From: Streptococcus sp. zg-86
GTDB taxonomy: Bacteria; Bacillota; Bacilli; Lactobacillales; Streptococcaceae
Assembly (NCBI RefSeq): GCF_017639855.1
Contig: NZ_CP072115.1
Coordinates: 434,001 to 498,000, forward strand
Reading direction: 5' to 3'
Length of the DNA: 64,000 nucleotides
Shown here piece by piece: positions 6,963 to 17,456 of the stretch. Position 1 is the first letter of the stretch. Each line of letters starts with the position of its first letter. Position numbers and translations under genes: made by a program. The notes beneath the pieces were generated by a model. It did not search any database, was not told where the DNA came from, and saw only the letters and a program-made list of their open reading frames with translations.

Positions 6963-9900
6963 GTTTTAGAGCTGTGCTGTTTCAACTGATTCCAAAACCA
7001 AAAACAGCCTGATAACGATAAGCCTTCAGTTTTAGAGCTGTGCTGTTTCAACTGATTCCAAAACCAAAATATTTATAAACTATACTGAAGAATAGTTTTA
7101 GAGCTGTGCTGTTTCAACTGATTCCAAAACTCTTCATTTACATAAACCACATCGTTATCTGTTTTAGAGCTGTGCTGTTTCAACTGATTCCAAAACACAC
7201 GGTCAAACAAAGCGGACTTTGAAAGAGTTTTAGAGCTGTGCTGTTTCAACTGATTCCAAAACGCAATGAGATGAGCAGGTCTGCACAGTTCAGTTTTAGA
7301 GCTGTGCTGTTTCAACTGATTCCAAAACCGCAAGCATATGACGAAAGGGCAATCATAAGTTTTAGAGCTGTGCTGTTTCAACTGATTCCAAAACAATCAA
7401 TCCAAAAGATATCCAAATACGCATGTTTTAGAGCTGTGCTGTTTCAACTGATTCCAAAACGAACCATTGCTATTCTAGCCTTATCCTCTTGTTTTAGAGC
7501 TGTGCTGTTTCAACTGATTCCAAAACGAGACACTCATATTCTGATGTGCATGTGTAGTTTTAGAGCTGTGCTGTTTCAACTGATTCCAAAACTTCTAGCT
7601 TCTACTGGTTTAAGAACACCATGTTTTAGAGCTGTGCTGTTTCAACTGATTCCAAAACAGTACGGATTCACAAGTTTGGCGATTTAGAGTTTTAGAGCTG
7701 TGCTGTTTCAACTGATTCCAAAACTAGAGTTAGCTTTTTGGTCAATAGCGGAGAGTTTTAGAGCTGTGCTGTTTCAACTGATTCCAAAACAATTCTTGCC
7801 GTACGATTTCCAAGATGTTTGTTTTAGAGCTGTGCTGTTTCAACTGATTCCAAAACATAAGGAACGATATACGCTTGCCCTAAACTGTTTTAGAGCTGTG
7901 CTGTTTCAACTGATTCCAAAACTTGACGATACGATTTCGTTCAAACTGGATAGTTTTAGAGCTGTGCTGTTTCAACTGATTCCAAAACCGCTGTACGATG
8001 GTCCATGCGCAGGAGTTAGTTTTAGAGCTGTGCTGTTTCAACTGATTCCAAAACCTTGCGTGGAATCGAGTGTTTGGTGGAATAGTTTTAGAGCTGTGCT
8101 GTTTCAACTGATTCCAAAACTGCGATACCATTCAATAACAGCATCTCTAGTTTTAGAGCTGTGCTGTTTCAACTGATTCCAAAACACAAGAGCTCTATTT
8201 CATTCATTAACTGATGTTTTAGAGCTGTGCTGTTTCAACTGATTCCAAAACTAAAAAAGTAAAAAAGCCTGACGGCAATCAGTTTTAGAGCTGTGCTGTT
8301 TCAACTGATTCCAAAACTTGAAGCTGGATTGATGGAACGGTATTTGCGTTTTAGAGCTGTGCTGTTTCAACTGATTCCAAAACCTTTAATTCTATTAATG
8401 TAAAGTACTGACTGTTTTAGAGCTGTGCTGTTTCAACTGATTCCAAAACTAATTTTCGGTTCAGTAGCTCGACGTTATCGTTTTAGAGCTGTGCTGTTTC
8501 AACTGATTCCAAAACTGGTGATAGTATGTTGCCACGCTACGAACCGTTTTAGAGCTGTGCTGTTTCAACTGATTCCAAAACAAGATACGAGTCAAACCGT
8601 CCCAAGCGGATGTTTTAGAGCTGTGCTGTTTCAACTGATTCCAAAACGTTCCGTTAGTTATTCATGTGCACGTCAAGGTTTTAGAGCTGTGCTGTTTCAA
8701 CTGATTCCAAAACATTAATGTGGTTTTTACCGTCAACATAAATGTTTTAGAGCTGTGCTGTTTCAACTGATTCCAAAACCGAATATCTGGACGAGCTATT
8801 GACACAGCAGTTTTAGAGCTGTGCTGTTTCAACTGATTCCAAAACGGACTATATTGTTTCTATCTTCAGCGGGATGTTTTAGAGCTGTGCTGTTTCAACT
8901 GATTCCAAAACTTTCACGGTCAGCTCCTTCCGTCTTTCCTTGTTTTAGAGCTGTGCTGTTTCAACTGATTCCAAAACCTAATGATTGTCACTTGCGCATG
9001 TCGGAGAGTTTTAGAGCTGTGCTGTTTCAACTGATTCCAAAACAGATTGTAGCATATGAGACTTTATCAAGTTGTTTTAGAGCTGTGCTGTTTCAACTGA
9101 TTCCAAAACTTTAGCTTACAAAAATATAATACACCTTATGTTTTAGAGCTGTGCTGTTTCAACTGATTCCAAAACTCAACCAAAAAAAGAAATGAATATA
9201 GGGGCGTTTTAGAGCTGTGCTGTTTCAACTGATTCCAAAACTAGCTTCTCTGCTTCTGCTAACGCAAGGCGGTTTTAGAGCTGTGCTGTTTCAACTGATT
9301 CCAAAACGGACAATCGCTTGTTTTGTGAGATTGTCAAGTTTTAGAGCTGTGCTGTTTCAACTGATTCCAAAACGATTGCCATGATTGGGGATAACAAGCA
9401 TTAGTTTTAGAGCTGTGCTGTTTCAACTGATTCCAAAACATACCAAGCACGAGTACAACATTGGAGATGGTTTTAGAGCTGTGCTGTTTCAACTGATTCC
9501 AAAACTGTTACAGTTCTTGGAGAATACCAGCCTGTGTTTTAGAGCTGTGCTGTTTCAACTGATTCCAAAACATTTTTTCTCCTCACACTCAACGTTTGGC
9601 GAGTTTTAGAGCTGTGCTGTTTCAACTGATTCCAAAACTTACATAACAGCCTACGGACGTGTATATCTAGTTTTAGAGCTGTGCTGTTTCAACTGATTCC
9701 AAAACGCCACACTACGATTATGCAATCGGTGTACGGTTTTAGAGCTGTGCTGTTTCAACTGATTCCAAAACTGAATTTTTTTCTTGAACTTTTGTTCAAT
9801 GGTTTTAGAGCTGTGCTGTTTCAACTGATTCCAAAACTGCGATGCCGCTTTCTAAATCTTCGAGGGCGTTTTAGAGCTGTGCTGTTTCAACTGATTCCAA

Positions 9901-11157
9901 AACGGCCAGAATTACGTGGTGAGTGAAGCGGCTGTTTTAGAGCTGTGCTGTTTCAACTGATTCCAAAACGACCGAGCAGAAAAAGCTAGTCCAAATCACG
10001 TTTTAGAGCTGTGCTGTTTCAACTGATTCCAAAACCGATAATCTGCATCAGTCGCAATACGGTTGGTTTTAGAGCTGTGCTGTTTCAACTGATTCCAAAA
10101 CCAATAAGCCGCTTGTGATGACGCTCGGGACGTTTTAGAGCTGTGCTGTTTCAACTGATTCCAAAACAGAAGGCAGCACCAATTGATGTCACTCCTCGTT
10201 TTAGAGCTGTGCTGTTTCAACTGATTCCAAAACTGGTATCATCGTCCACCTCCTCAATTAGCTGTTTTAGAGCTGTGCTGTTTCAACTGATTCCAAAACA
10301 CTGGCAAATCGAGGTCTTGACTGCGGTTTGTTTTAGAGCTGTGCTGTTTCAACTGATTCCAAAACATAATTTTTATCCAATTTACGATTGGACGAGTTTT
10401 AGAGCTGTGCTGTTTCAACTGATTCCAAAACTTCCAATTCCTAAGAAAGTATTTACTCCTAGTTTTAGAGCTGTGCTGTTTCAACTGATTCCAAAACTTA
10501 CGAAAAAATCAATTATTGTTAAGTCTTGTTTTAGAGCTGTGCTGTTTCAACTGATTCCAAAACATTTCCCAAAAAGACAAGCACTCCGATACTGTTTTAG
10601 AGCTGTGCTGTTTCAACTGATTCCAAAACTACAAGTTAGTCATTACCACAAGAAAAAACGTTTTAGAGCTGTGCTGTTTCAACTGATTCCAAAACCACCA
10701 TTAATAGCGGGATTCGACTGTTGAAGTTTTAGAGCTGTGCTGTTTCAACTGATTCCAAAACCGGTATATCACCGTGTCTAAACACAATGCAGTTTTAGAG
10801 CTGTGCTGTTTCAACTGATTCCAAAACTATAATAGATTTACCAGTTATTACATCACAGTTTTAGAGCTGTGCTGTTTCAACTGATTCCAAAACTTTATTT
10901 TGTTTTGTATTTCGGTATAATTTGTTTTAGAGCTGTGCTGTTTCAACTGATTCCAAAACGCGGACTTCTAGCTTTTGTCGCCCTCTGGAGTTTTAGAGCT
11001 GTGCTGTTTCAACTGATTCCAAAACAGGAACCCCCAAAGGCGCTGCAGTTGATATGTTTTAGAGCTGTGCTGTTTCAACTGATTCCAAAACAATGGTATT
11101 TTTACAAAAACGCTTCAAATCGTTTTAGAGCTGTGCTGTTTCAACTGATTCCAAAAT
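6963..11157 (+). CRISPR. Type II-A CRISPR array, 64 repeats and 63 spacers
   Basis: The 36-base repeat begins GTTTTAGAGCTGTGCTG and ends CTGATTCCAAAAC. I tracked all 64 repeat starts: 60 spacers are 30 bases, one is 29 (8121-8149), and two are 31 (9572-9602 and 9639-9669). All repeats read as identical except the last (11122-11157), whose final C is T, which fixes the leader-distal end on the right. The array reads in the same direction as the cas genes. I saw no duplicated spacer by eye. Open frames inside it repeating LFQLIPK or NQLKQHSSKT are translations of the repeat, not genes. Confidence 0.99.
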
Positions 11158-11240
11158 TGAAACTTAGAATGATTTTCTAACAAGTATAAATGGATTGGGT
11201 GTCAATCTTAATTAGAGGAGTATTTTATTCTAAGATAGTC

Positions 11241-11312
11241 ATTCCTCATAATGATATATTTATTTAATGAGGAACATGGTGAACCACCTAGAGCGATCTA
11301 GGTGCTTTTTTC
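11241..11312 (+). terminator. Terminator after the CRISPR array
   Basis: An inverted repeat ATTCCTCAT/ATGAGGAA (11241-11274) is followed by an 8-bp stem CACCTAGA/TCTAGGTG with a GCGA loop (11285-11304) and a T run. It most likely ends the array transcript. Confidence 0.75.
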
Positions 11313-11370
11313 ATACAAATAATCTACAGGGAATGGTCTGTATTGTTATTAGTAAATCAGCATGCAGGTG

Positions 11371-11420
11371 AATGACTAGATGGTGCTTTCCTAGTCATTT
11401 TCCACTCTTTTTGGTATAAT
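11371..11420 (+). promoter_or_regulatory. Hairpin and extended -10 promoter ahead of the xseA leader
   Basis: The stem AATGACTAG/CTAGTCATT (11371-11399) precedes TG-G-TATAAT (11412-11420). This promoter would make a leader of about 700 bases upstream of xseA. I see no open frame with a ribosome site between it and xseA. Confidence 0.5.
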
Positions 11421-11547
11421 AAAGAACGGAAAATACAAGAAAAGTTTGTATCTTGTTGTGCTGAATATAGCTTAGGTATTGTGTAAAAAAAGACAGAGCT
11501 GTTCTAGCTTTAGTTAGTTGCAGTCTTGCCTCCCTTTAGAGAGAATC

Positions 11548-12145
11548 TTTCCTAGAATCAAGGAGATTCTTCGTCAAGATTCCTAATTTTTCTGTAGCTG
11601 TTGCGAGCTTGCTCGCTTTACAGATACGGATGCCCTAAGGGTATACAGTATGTTTTAAGCGCCCTCGTATCTTGTTTAATTGAATTCGAGCTACAACTCG
11701 CTGACAAAAAGATAAATCTCATTGGTCGCAAGACAACCTGCTTCGATTTCCTATTTTGTCTAGGAGTTGTTTGACGCCCTCGTATCTTGTTTAATTGAAT
11801 TCGGGCTACAACTCGCTGACAAAAAGATAAATCTCATTGGTTGCAAGACAACCTGCTTCGATTTCCTATTTTGTCTAGGAGTTGTTTAACGCCCTCATAT
11901 CTTGTTTAATTGAATTCGGGCTACAACTCGCTGGCAAAAAGATAAATCTCATTGGTTGCAAGACAACCTGCTTCGATTTCCTATTTTGTCTAGGAGTTGT
12001 TTAACGCCCTCGTATCTTGTTTAATTGAATTCGGGCTAAAAGCTCGGAAAATAGATAAACATTCCTAGAAGTTCTGCTTCTTCGTCATGTTTCCTAATTT
12101 TCATTCGCTTTTTTAACGCCCTCATATCTTAGTGAAAGGAGTTTT
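11548..12145 (+). repeat. 115-bp tandem hairpin repeats in the xseA leader
   Basis: Units begin CGCCCTC(G/A)TATCTT at 11660, 11775, 11890 and 12005 (period 115); the boundary recurs at 12117, right before the xseA ribosome site. The first three units are nearly identical and each holds an imperfect inverted repeat, ACAACTC...ACAAAA against TTTTGTC...GAGTTGT. The last unit (12005-12116) has another sequence but again pairs AAAAGC...GAAAAT with ATTTTC...GCTTTT. Part of this second type (TTCTTCGTCA then TTCCTAATTTT) recurs at 11567-11597. No coding potential was seen. Confidence 0.85.
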
Positions 12146-13486
12146 ATGCCAGATTATTTGTCGGTGTCATCGTTGACCAAGTATTTGAAGTTGAAGTTTG
12201 ATCGGGATCCGTATTTAGAGCGGGTTTATTTGACGGGTCAGGTGTCTAATTTTCGTAAGCGACCGAGTCACCAGTATTTTTCGCTGAAGGATGAAAAGGC
12301 AGTGATTCAGGCAACTGTTTGGGCAGGTGTTTATAAATCGCTAGGCTTTGAGTTGGAAGAAGGCATGAAGCTTAATGTCATTGGCCGGGTTCAGTTGTAT
12401 GAGCCGAGTGGCAGTTACTCCATTATCATTGAGAAGGCTGAACCAGACGGAATTGGTGCTCTTGCTATTCAGTTTGAGCAGTTAAAAAAGAAATTGGGGG
12501 ACGAGGGGCTTTTTCAAGACAAGTTCAAGCAAGCCATTCCGCAATTTGCAAGAAAAATTGGAGTAGTGACTAGTCCTAGTGGAGCAGTCATTCGAGATAT
12601 TATTACGACGGTTAGCCGGCGTTTCCCAGGTCGCGAGATTGTCTTATATCCCACCAAGGTGCAGGGAGATGGTGCAGCGACCGAGATTGCTCAAAATATC
12701 CGTAGGGCGAATGAGCGAGCAGACCTTGATGTGCTGATTATTGGGCGTGGAGGTGGTTCTATTGAGGATTTGTGGGCTTTTAATGAAGAAGAAGTTGTCC
12801 GAGCCATTTTTGAATCACGAATTCCGATTATCTCAAGTGTGGGCCATGAAACAGATACAACCTTAGCAGATTTTGTAGCAGATAGGCGTGCAGCAACCCC
12901 AACAGCAGCAGCGGAATTGGCAACACCTGTAACCAAATTAGATTTGCTATCTCATCTCAAACAGCAGGAAAATCGGATGAGTAAAGCTATGGGAAATCGG
13001 TTGGTCTATCATCGTGAACGGTTAGAGAAATTAGTTCACTCAGTGATATTTCGACAGCCAGAACGGCTGTATGATGCCTATTTACAAAAATTAGATCAAT
13101 TACAACTGCGCATGCGACAATCGATTTTCGAATATAAACATAGCGGGGAAAAACAGACTCAAGTGTTGACTCAGCGTTTGCTTGCATGCTCGCCAGCTCA
13201 GAAAATTGCTCTCTATCAGGAGAAATTAGCCCAGCAGAAACGATTGTTACGGAGCAATACTGCTATCATCTATGATCAGAAAGTTGCAGAAGTTAAGCGC
13301 TTGGCAAACAGTCTGTTACTGCTGGATACCAGTCGGATTGTGGCACGAGGATATGCGCTACTAGAGCAGAATGGTCAAGTCATTGATAGTGTCTATAAGG
13401 TGAAAAAAGAAGAAAATGTGACGATTCAGCTACGAGATGGTCACCTAGAAGTTGAGGTAAAGGATGTCAAAACAAAAGAAATTTGA
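12146..13486 (+). CDS. xseA: Exodeoxyribonuclease VII large subunit
   Basis: A 446-residue protein with an N-terminal OB-fold DNA-binding domain (about 1-100), a central catalytic domain containing the glycine-rich GRGGGSIEDLWAFNEE, and a long C-terminal coiled coil that binds the small subunit. Exonuclease VII degrades single-stranded DNA from either end to short oligonucleotides. AAAGGAG precedes the ATG. It overlaps xseB by 23 bases and starts a run of genes ending near 18188 with almost no spaces. Confidence 0.97.
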   Translation: MPDYLSVSSLTKYLKLKFDRDPYLERVYLTGQVSNFRKRPSHQYFSLKDEKAVIQATVWAGVYKSLGFELEEGMKLNVIGRVQLYEPSGSYSIIIEKAEPDGIGALAIQFEQLKKKLGDEGLFQDKFKQAIPQFARKIGVVTSPSGAVIRDIITTVSRRFPGREIVLYPTKVQGDGAATEIAQNIRRANERADLDVLIIGRGGGSIEDLWAFNEEEVVRAIFESRIPIISSVGHETDTTLADFVADRRAATPTAAAELATPVTKLDLLSHLKQQENRMSKAMGNRLVYHRERLEKLVHSVIFRQPERLYDAYLQKLDQLQLRMRQSIFEYKHSGEKQTQVLTQRLLACSPAQKIALYQEKLAQQKRLLRSNTAIIYDQKVAEVKRLANSLLLLDTSRIVARGYALLEQNGQVIDSVYKVKKEENVTIQLRDGHLEVEVKDVKTKEI

Positions 13487-13676
13487 GGAAAATTTAGCAG
13501 ATTTGGAGCAGATTGTAACACATTTAGAAAGTGGAGATGTGGCACTGGAAGATGCGATTGCTGCATTCCAAAAAGGGATGAAACTCTCCAAAGAATTGCA
13601 AGAAACACTGCATCAAGCAGAAAAGACCTTGGTGAAGGTCATGCAAGCAGATGGAACAGAAACGGATATGGAATGA
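13464..13676 (+). CDS. xseB: Exodeoxyribonuclease VII small subunit
   Basis: A 70-residue acidic helical protein, normal for XseB. The signature FEENLADLEQIVTHLESGD, then a second helix AIAAFQKGMKLSKELQ, form the helical hairpin that coats the XseA coiled coil. It starts inside xseA and overlaps ispA by ATGA (13673-13676), so the subunits are made together and coupled to the downstream synthase. Confidence 0.96.
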   Translation: MSKQKKFEENLADLEQIVTHLESGDVALEDAIAAFQKGMKLSKELQETLHQAEKTLVKVMQADGTETDME

Positions 13677-14548
13677 AGCAAGTAGAACAATTAAAGTGGC
13701 TTGAGCAGGTTATCTTGGACTTTTATGCTACAAAGCCAGTCGCCCCTCAGTTAGTAGAAACCATTCTTTACTCCGTTCAGGCAGGTGGCAAGCGTCTGCG
13801 TCCGCTTTTGCTCTTGGAGTTGCTAGAGGGATTTGGGATTAGGCTGACCGATGCCCATATGCAGGTGGCTGCTGCCCTTGAGATGATCCATACAGGGAGT
13901 TTGATTCACGATGATTTACCTGCTATGGATAATGACGATTATCGCAGAGGGCGCTTGACGAGCCACAAAAAATTTGGTGAGGACATGGCCATTTTAGCTG
14001 GAGATAGCCTCTTTTTGGACTCTTATGCTTTGGTGGCAATGGCAGAGCTACCTAGTCAGATTCGGATAGAACTGATTGTGGCCTTGTCTAAGGCTGCTGG
14101 AACCTTTGGCATGGTTGGTGGACAAGTCCTTGATATGGAAGGGGAAAAACGGCAGTTAAATCTTGCAGAATTGCAAGCGATTCATGCCCATAAGACGGGA
14201 AAACTACTCGCCTATCCCTTTGTAGCTACAGGGGTGATGATGGAAGCAGATAGTCAACTAAAATCTCTCTTACAAGAAACAGGGGAATGGCTTGGCCTTG
14301 CTTTTCAGGTGCGGGATGATATTTTAGATGTGACGGCTAGTTTTGAAGAACTGGGCAAAACCCCAAACAAGGATCTTGTAGCAGATAAAACAACCTATCC
14401 AGCCCTTCTTGGTTTAGAAGAAGCAAAGGATTTCTTAGAGATGAGTTTGGATAAGGTAGAGACACTCTTGCAAGACCTGGAGAAGAAAACAGCCTTTCAG
14501 GCAGAAAAGATTCGAAAGATAGTAGAAAGTTTACGATTACATGGCTAA
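13673..14548 (+). CDS. ispA: Farnesyl diphosphate synthase (polyprenyl synthetase)
   Basis: A 291-residue trans-prenyltransferase that condenses isopentenyl diphosphate with dimethylallyl and geranyl diphosphate to give farnesyl diphosphate, precursor of undecaprenyl phosphate. The first aspartate-rich motif is D80-D81-LPAM-D86 and the second is D215-D216-IL-D219; GGKRLRP near 38-44 binds diphosphate. It is co-transcribed with xseAB, an arrangement common in Firmicutes. The mevalonate genes at 21994-25669 act upstream in the same pathway. Confidence 0.95.
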   Translation: MKQVEQLKWLEQVILDFYATKPVAPQLVETILYSVQAGGKRLRPLLLLELLEGFGIRLTDAHMQVAAALEMIHTGSLIHDDLPAMDNDDYRRGRLTSHKKFGEDMAILAGDSLFLDSYALVAMAELPSQIRIELIVALSKAAGTFGMVGGQVLDMEGEKRQLNLAELQAIHAHKTGKLLAYPFVATGVMMEADSQLKSLLQETGEWLGLAFQVRDDILDVTASFEELGKTPNKDLVADKTTYPALLGLEEAKDFLEMSLDKVETLLQDLEKKTAFQAEKIRKIVESLRLHG

Positions 14549-15356
14549 GGAAAGAGTAGATGTATTGGCTTATAAACAGGGGCTTTTTGATACACGAGAG
14601 CAAGCCAAACGCGGTGTCATGGCAGGCTTAGTCATCTCTGTTGTAAATGGGGAGCGCTATGATAAGCCAGGTGAAAAGATTGATGACAATACCGAGTTAA
14701 AGTTAAAAGGTGAGAAGCTGAAATACGTTAGCCGTGGCGGACTCAAGTTGGAGAAAGCCTTGCAGGTATTTGGCTTATCGGTTGTGGATAAAACGACCCT
14801 TGACATCGGAGCTTCAACTGGCGGATTTACTGATGTCATGTTGCAAAGTGGTGCTAGCCTAGTCTATGCTGTGGATGTTGGAACCAATCAATTGGCTTGG
14901 AAAATCCGACAAGATGAGCGAGTTGTTAGCATGGAACAGTTTAATTTCCGCTATGCAACCGTCAGTGATTTTGAGAAGACACCTCAATTTGCGAGTATTG
15001 ATGTCAGCTTTATCTCACTCAGTCTGATTTTGCCAGCTTTGGCAACGATTTTAGCAGATGAGGGTGATATTGTTGCTTTGATCAAACCGCAATTTGAGGC
15101 GGGACGAGAGCAGATTGGTAAAAATGGGATTATCAAGGACAAGACAGTTCATCGCATGGTCTTGGACAAGGTGACAAAATTCGCAGTAGAGTCCGGTTTT
15201 TCAGTCAAAGCTCTTGATTTTTCACCAATTCAGGGTGGTCATGGAAATGTGGAATTTTTAGCCTATTTGAAAAAGGAAAGTCCAGCTATCAATCATGTTT
15301 CTTCCGTGATTGAAACCATTGTAGAACAAGCGCATAAGGAATTTAGAGATGAGTAA
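14541..15356 (+). CDS. tlyA: TlyA family rRNA (cytidine-2'-O)-methyltransferase/hemolysin-like protein
   Basis: A 271-residue protein with an N-terminal S4 RNA-binding domain (about 1-60) followed by an FtsJ-like methyltransferase domain: SRGGLKLEKAL, the SAM-binding strand TTLDIGASTGGFTD, and DVSFISLSL. Family members methylate 2'-hydroxyls of rRNA; the hemolysin name is historical and haemolysis is doubtful here. It overlaps ispA by 8 bases and argR by 8. The tlyA-argR-recN order is conserved in Gram-positives. Confidence 0.92.
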   Translation: MAKERVDVLAYKQGLFDTREQAKRGVMAGLVISVVNGERYDKPGEKIDDNTELKLKGEKLKYVSRGGLKLEKALQVFGLSVVDKTTLDIGASTGGFTDVMLQSGASLVYAVDVGTNQLAWKIRQDERVVSMEQFNFRYATVSDFEKTPQFASIDVSFISLSLILPALATILADEGDIVALIKPQFEAGREQIGKNGIIKDKTVHRMVLDKVTKFAVESGFSVKALDFSPIQGGHGNVEFLAYLKKESPAINHVSSVIETIVEQAHKEFRDE

Positions 15357-15780
15357 AAAAGAACGCCTAGAGAAAATTAGAAGATTTGTTACAGATTTCG
15401 AGATTGGAACGCAAGAAGAAATTGTAGAACATCTACGCAATTCTGGACTGACAGCTACACAGGCAACTGTTTCACGCGACATCAAAGAATTAGGAATTGT
15501 CAAAACGCCTTTAAAGGATAATAGCTATATTTATGAACTTCCAAAAACTAAGGCAGCTAGCTTTAAATTAGTTGAAAAAAATGTCTTATCTTCTGAAATG
15601 CTTGATCATATGCTTAATTTGAAGTTGGTCCCAGGAAGTACGGCCTTTGTAAAAAATCAGATTGTCGAAGCCTTTTCCCATCTTATTTTTAGCATTTTAG
15701 CAGATGATGATACGATTTTAATCATTTTACGAGACAAGAGTCAGGCACAGGATGTCTTAGAAACAATAAAAAATTGGTAG
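15349..15780 (+). CDS. argR: Arginine repressor (ArgR/AhrC family)
   Basis: A 143-residue regulator. The N-terminal winged helix-turn-helix includes TQEEIVEHLRNSGLTATQATVSRDIKELG (roughly residues 21-50), and the C-terminal domain hexamerises and binds arginine. The usual ligand-region motif GDDT reads ADDDT here, so effector affinity may differ from the textbook protein. Streptococci often carry several ArgR paralogues; this copy is the one linked to recN. It represses arginine synthesis and can activate catabolism. It starts inside tlyA, and recN begins 6 bases after its stop. Confidence 0.92.
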   Translation: MSKKERLEKIRRFVTDFEIGTQEEIVEHLRNSGLTATQATVSRDIKELGIVKTPLKDNSYIYELPKTKAASFKLVEKNVLSSEMLDHMLNLKLVPGSTAFVKNQIVEAFSHLIFSILADDDTILIILRDKSQAQDVLETIKNW

Positions 15781-15786
15781 GTTGCC

Positions 15787-17448
15787 ATGTTACTTGAAAT
15801 TTCCATTAAAAACTTTGCCATTATTGAGGAAATTTCCCTTAATTTTGAGCAAGGCATGACAGTCCTGACAGGAGAAACTGGGGCTGGAAAGTCGATTATT
15901 ATCGACGCTATGAATATGATGCTGGGAAGCAGGGCTACGACGGATGTCATTCGCCATGGGATGCCAAAGGCTGAGATAGAAGGTTTGTTTTCGATTGAGC
16001 AGAGTAGAAGTCTACAGGAGCTCTTGGAAGAACAGGGATTAGAAGTGTCAGATGAGCTGATTATTCGGCGTGAGATATTGCAAAATGGTCGCAGTATTAG
16101 CCGAATCAATGGTCAGTTGGTCAATTTATCTGTCCTCAAAGCTATTGGTCAGCACTTAGTGGATATTCATGGGCAACATGATCAGGAAGAGTTGATGCGC
16201 CCGCAACACCATATTGCCATGTTAGATGAATTTGGGGACGATGCCTTTTTCCAATTGAAAGCGGACTACAAGGCTGCTTTTGATGCTTATAGATCTTTGC
16301 GTAAGCAAGTTTTGACCATTCAGAAAAATCAAGAGGACAATAAAGCCCGTATTGAGATGCTGGAATACCAGATAGCAGAGATTGAGGCTGCAGGTCTTCG
16401 AGCTGGTGAGGATACGGAACTGAGCCAAGAGCGGGAAAAGTTGCTCAACTATAAGCAGATTGCAGATACGCTGGCAAATGCCTATACGATGCTAGACAAT
16501 GAAGATTTTTCCAGTCTGACCAATGTCCGTTCTGCCATGCATGATTTGGAGTCCATTGAGGAGTTTGATGCTAGTTATAAGGAACTAGCTGGCAGTCTTT
16601 CTGAAGCCTACTATGTCTTAGAAGATATTACCAAGCGCTTGGAAGGAATCATTGATGGACTAGATTTTGATGGCAATCGCTTGATGCAGGTTGAGGGACG
16701 GTTGGATTTGCTCTATAGTATTAGCCGTAAGTACGGAGGCACAGTCGATGATGTCTTAGACTATCTGGAGCAAATTAGCAAGGAATACCAACTCTTAACA
16801 GGGTCGGAGGTCTCCTCTGAACACCTTGAAAGTGAATTGAAACATCGCGAAAAAGAATTGATTCGCCTAGCTGGAGAATTAGCTACTGCTCGTCATCTCT
16901 TGGCAGAAGGCTTGGAGCAAGAAATCAAGCAGGAGTTGAAAGAACTCTATATGGAGAAGGCTGATTTTCAGGTTCGCTTTAGCAAGGCTAAATTTGGTCG
17001 TGAGGGAAATGAACAGGTTGAATTTTACATTTCAACAAACCCTGGTGAGGATTTTAAACCCTTGGTTAAGGTGGCTAGTGGAGGAGAATTGTCTCGCTTG
17101 ATGTTGGCAATTAAATCTGCTTTCTCACGCAAGGAAGGTAAGACCAGTATCGTCTTTGATGAAGTAGACACAGGTGTGTCTGGTCGTGTCGCTCAAGCCA
17201 TTGCTCAAAAAATTCACAAAATTGGGAGTCATGGGCAGGTTCTTGCTATTTCTCACTTGCCTCAGGTCATTGCCATTGCAGATTATCAGTTCTTTATTGA
17301 GAAAATCAGTGATGACCACTCAACGGTGTCCCGTGTTCGTCTCTTGACGACTGAGGAACGGATTGAGGAAGTAGCTAAGATGTTGGCGGGTGAAAATGTG
17401 ACAGAAGCTGCGCTCACTCAGGCAAAAGAACTCTTAAAGAAAGGGTAG
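15787..17448 (+). CDS. recN: DNA repair protein RecN
   Basis: A 553-residue SMC-like ATPase. Walker A is GETGAGKS at residues 29-36; a long coiled-coil middle region (about 150-370) follows, then the ABC signature VASGGELSRLMLAIK, Walker B SIVFDEVDTGVSG, and the ISHLPQ switch histidine. RecN gathers and tethers double-strand breaks for recombination repair. It lies directly after argR with a weak ribosome site and belongs to the xseA-started operon. Confidence 0.96.
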   Translation: MLLEISIKNFAIIEEISLNFEQGMTVLTGETGAGKSIIIDAMNMMLGSRATTDVIRHGMPKAEIEGLFSIEQSRSLQELLEEQGLEVSDELIIRREILQNGRSISRINGQLVNLSVLKAIGQHLVDIHGQHDQEELMRPQHHIAMLDEFGDDAFFQLKADYKAAFDAYRSLRKQVLTIQKNQEDNKARIEMLEYQIAEIEAAGLRAGEDTELSQEREKLLNYKQIADTLANAYTMLDNEDFSSLTNVRSAMHDLESIEEFDASYKELAGSLSEAYYVLEDITKRLEGIIDGLDFDGNRLMQVEGRLDLLYSISRKYGGTVDDVLDYLEQISKEYQLLTGSEVSSEHLESELKHREKELIRLAGELATARHLLAEGLEQEIKQELKELYMEKADFQVRFSKAKFGREGNEQVEFYISTNPGEDFKPLVKVASGGELSRLMLAIKSAFSRKEGKTSIVFDEVDTGVSGRVAQAIAQKIHKIGSHGQVLAISHLPQVIAIADYQFFIEKISDDHSTVSRVRLLTTEERIEEVAKMLAGENVTEAALTQAKELLKKG

Positions 17449-17456
17449 GAAGAAAG

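Noticed and set aside
7073..11180. Many open frames of 74-193 codons on both strands with repeated LFQLIPK or NQLKQHSSKT
   Set aside because: They are translations of the 36-base CRISPR repeat and its spacers; the 66-base unit is a multiple of three, so frames stay open by chance.
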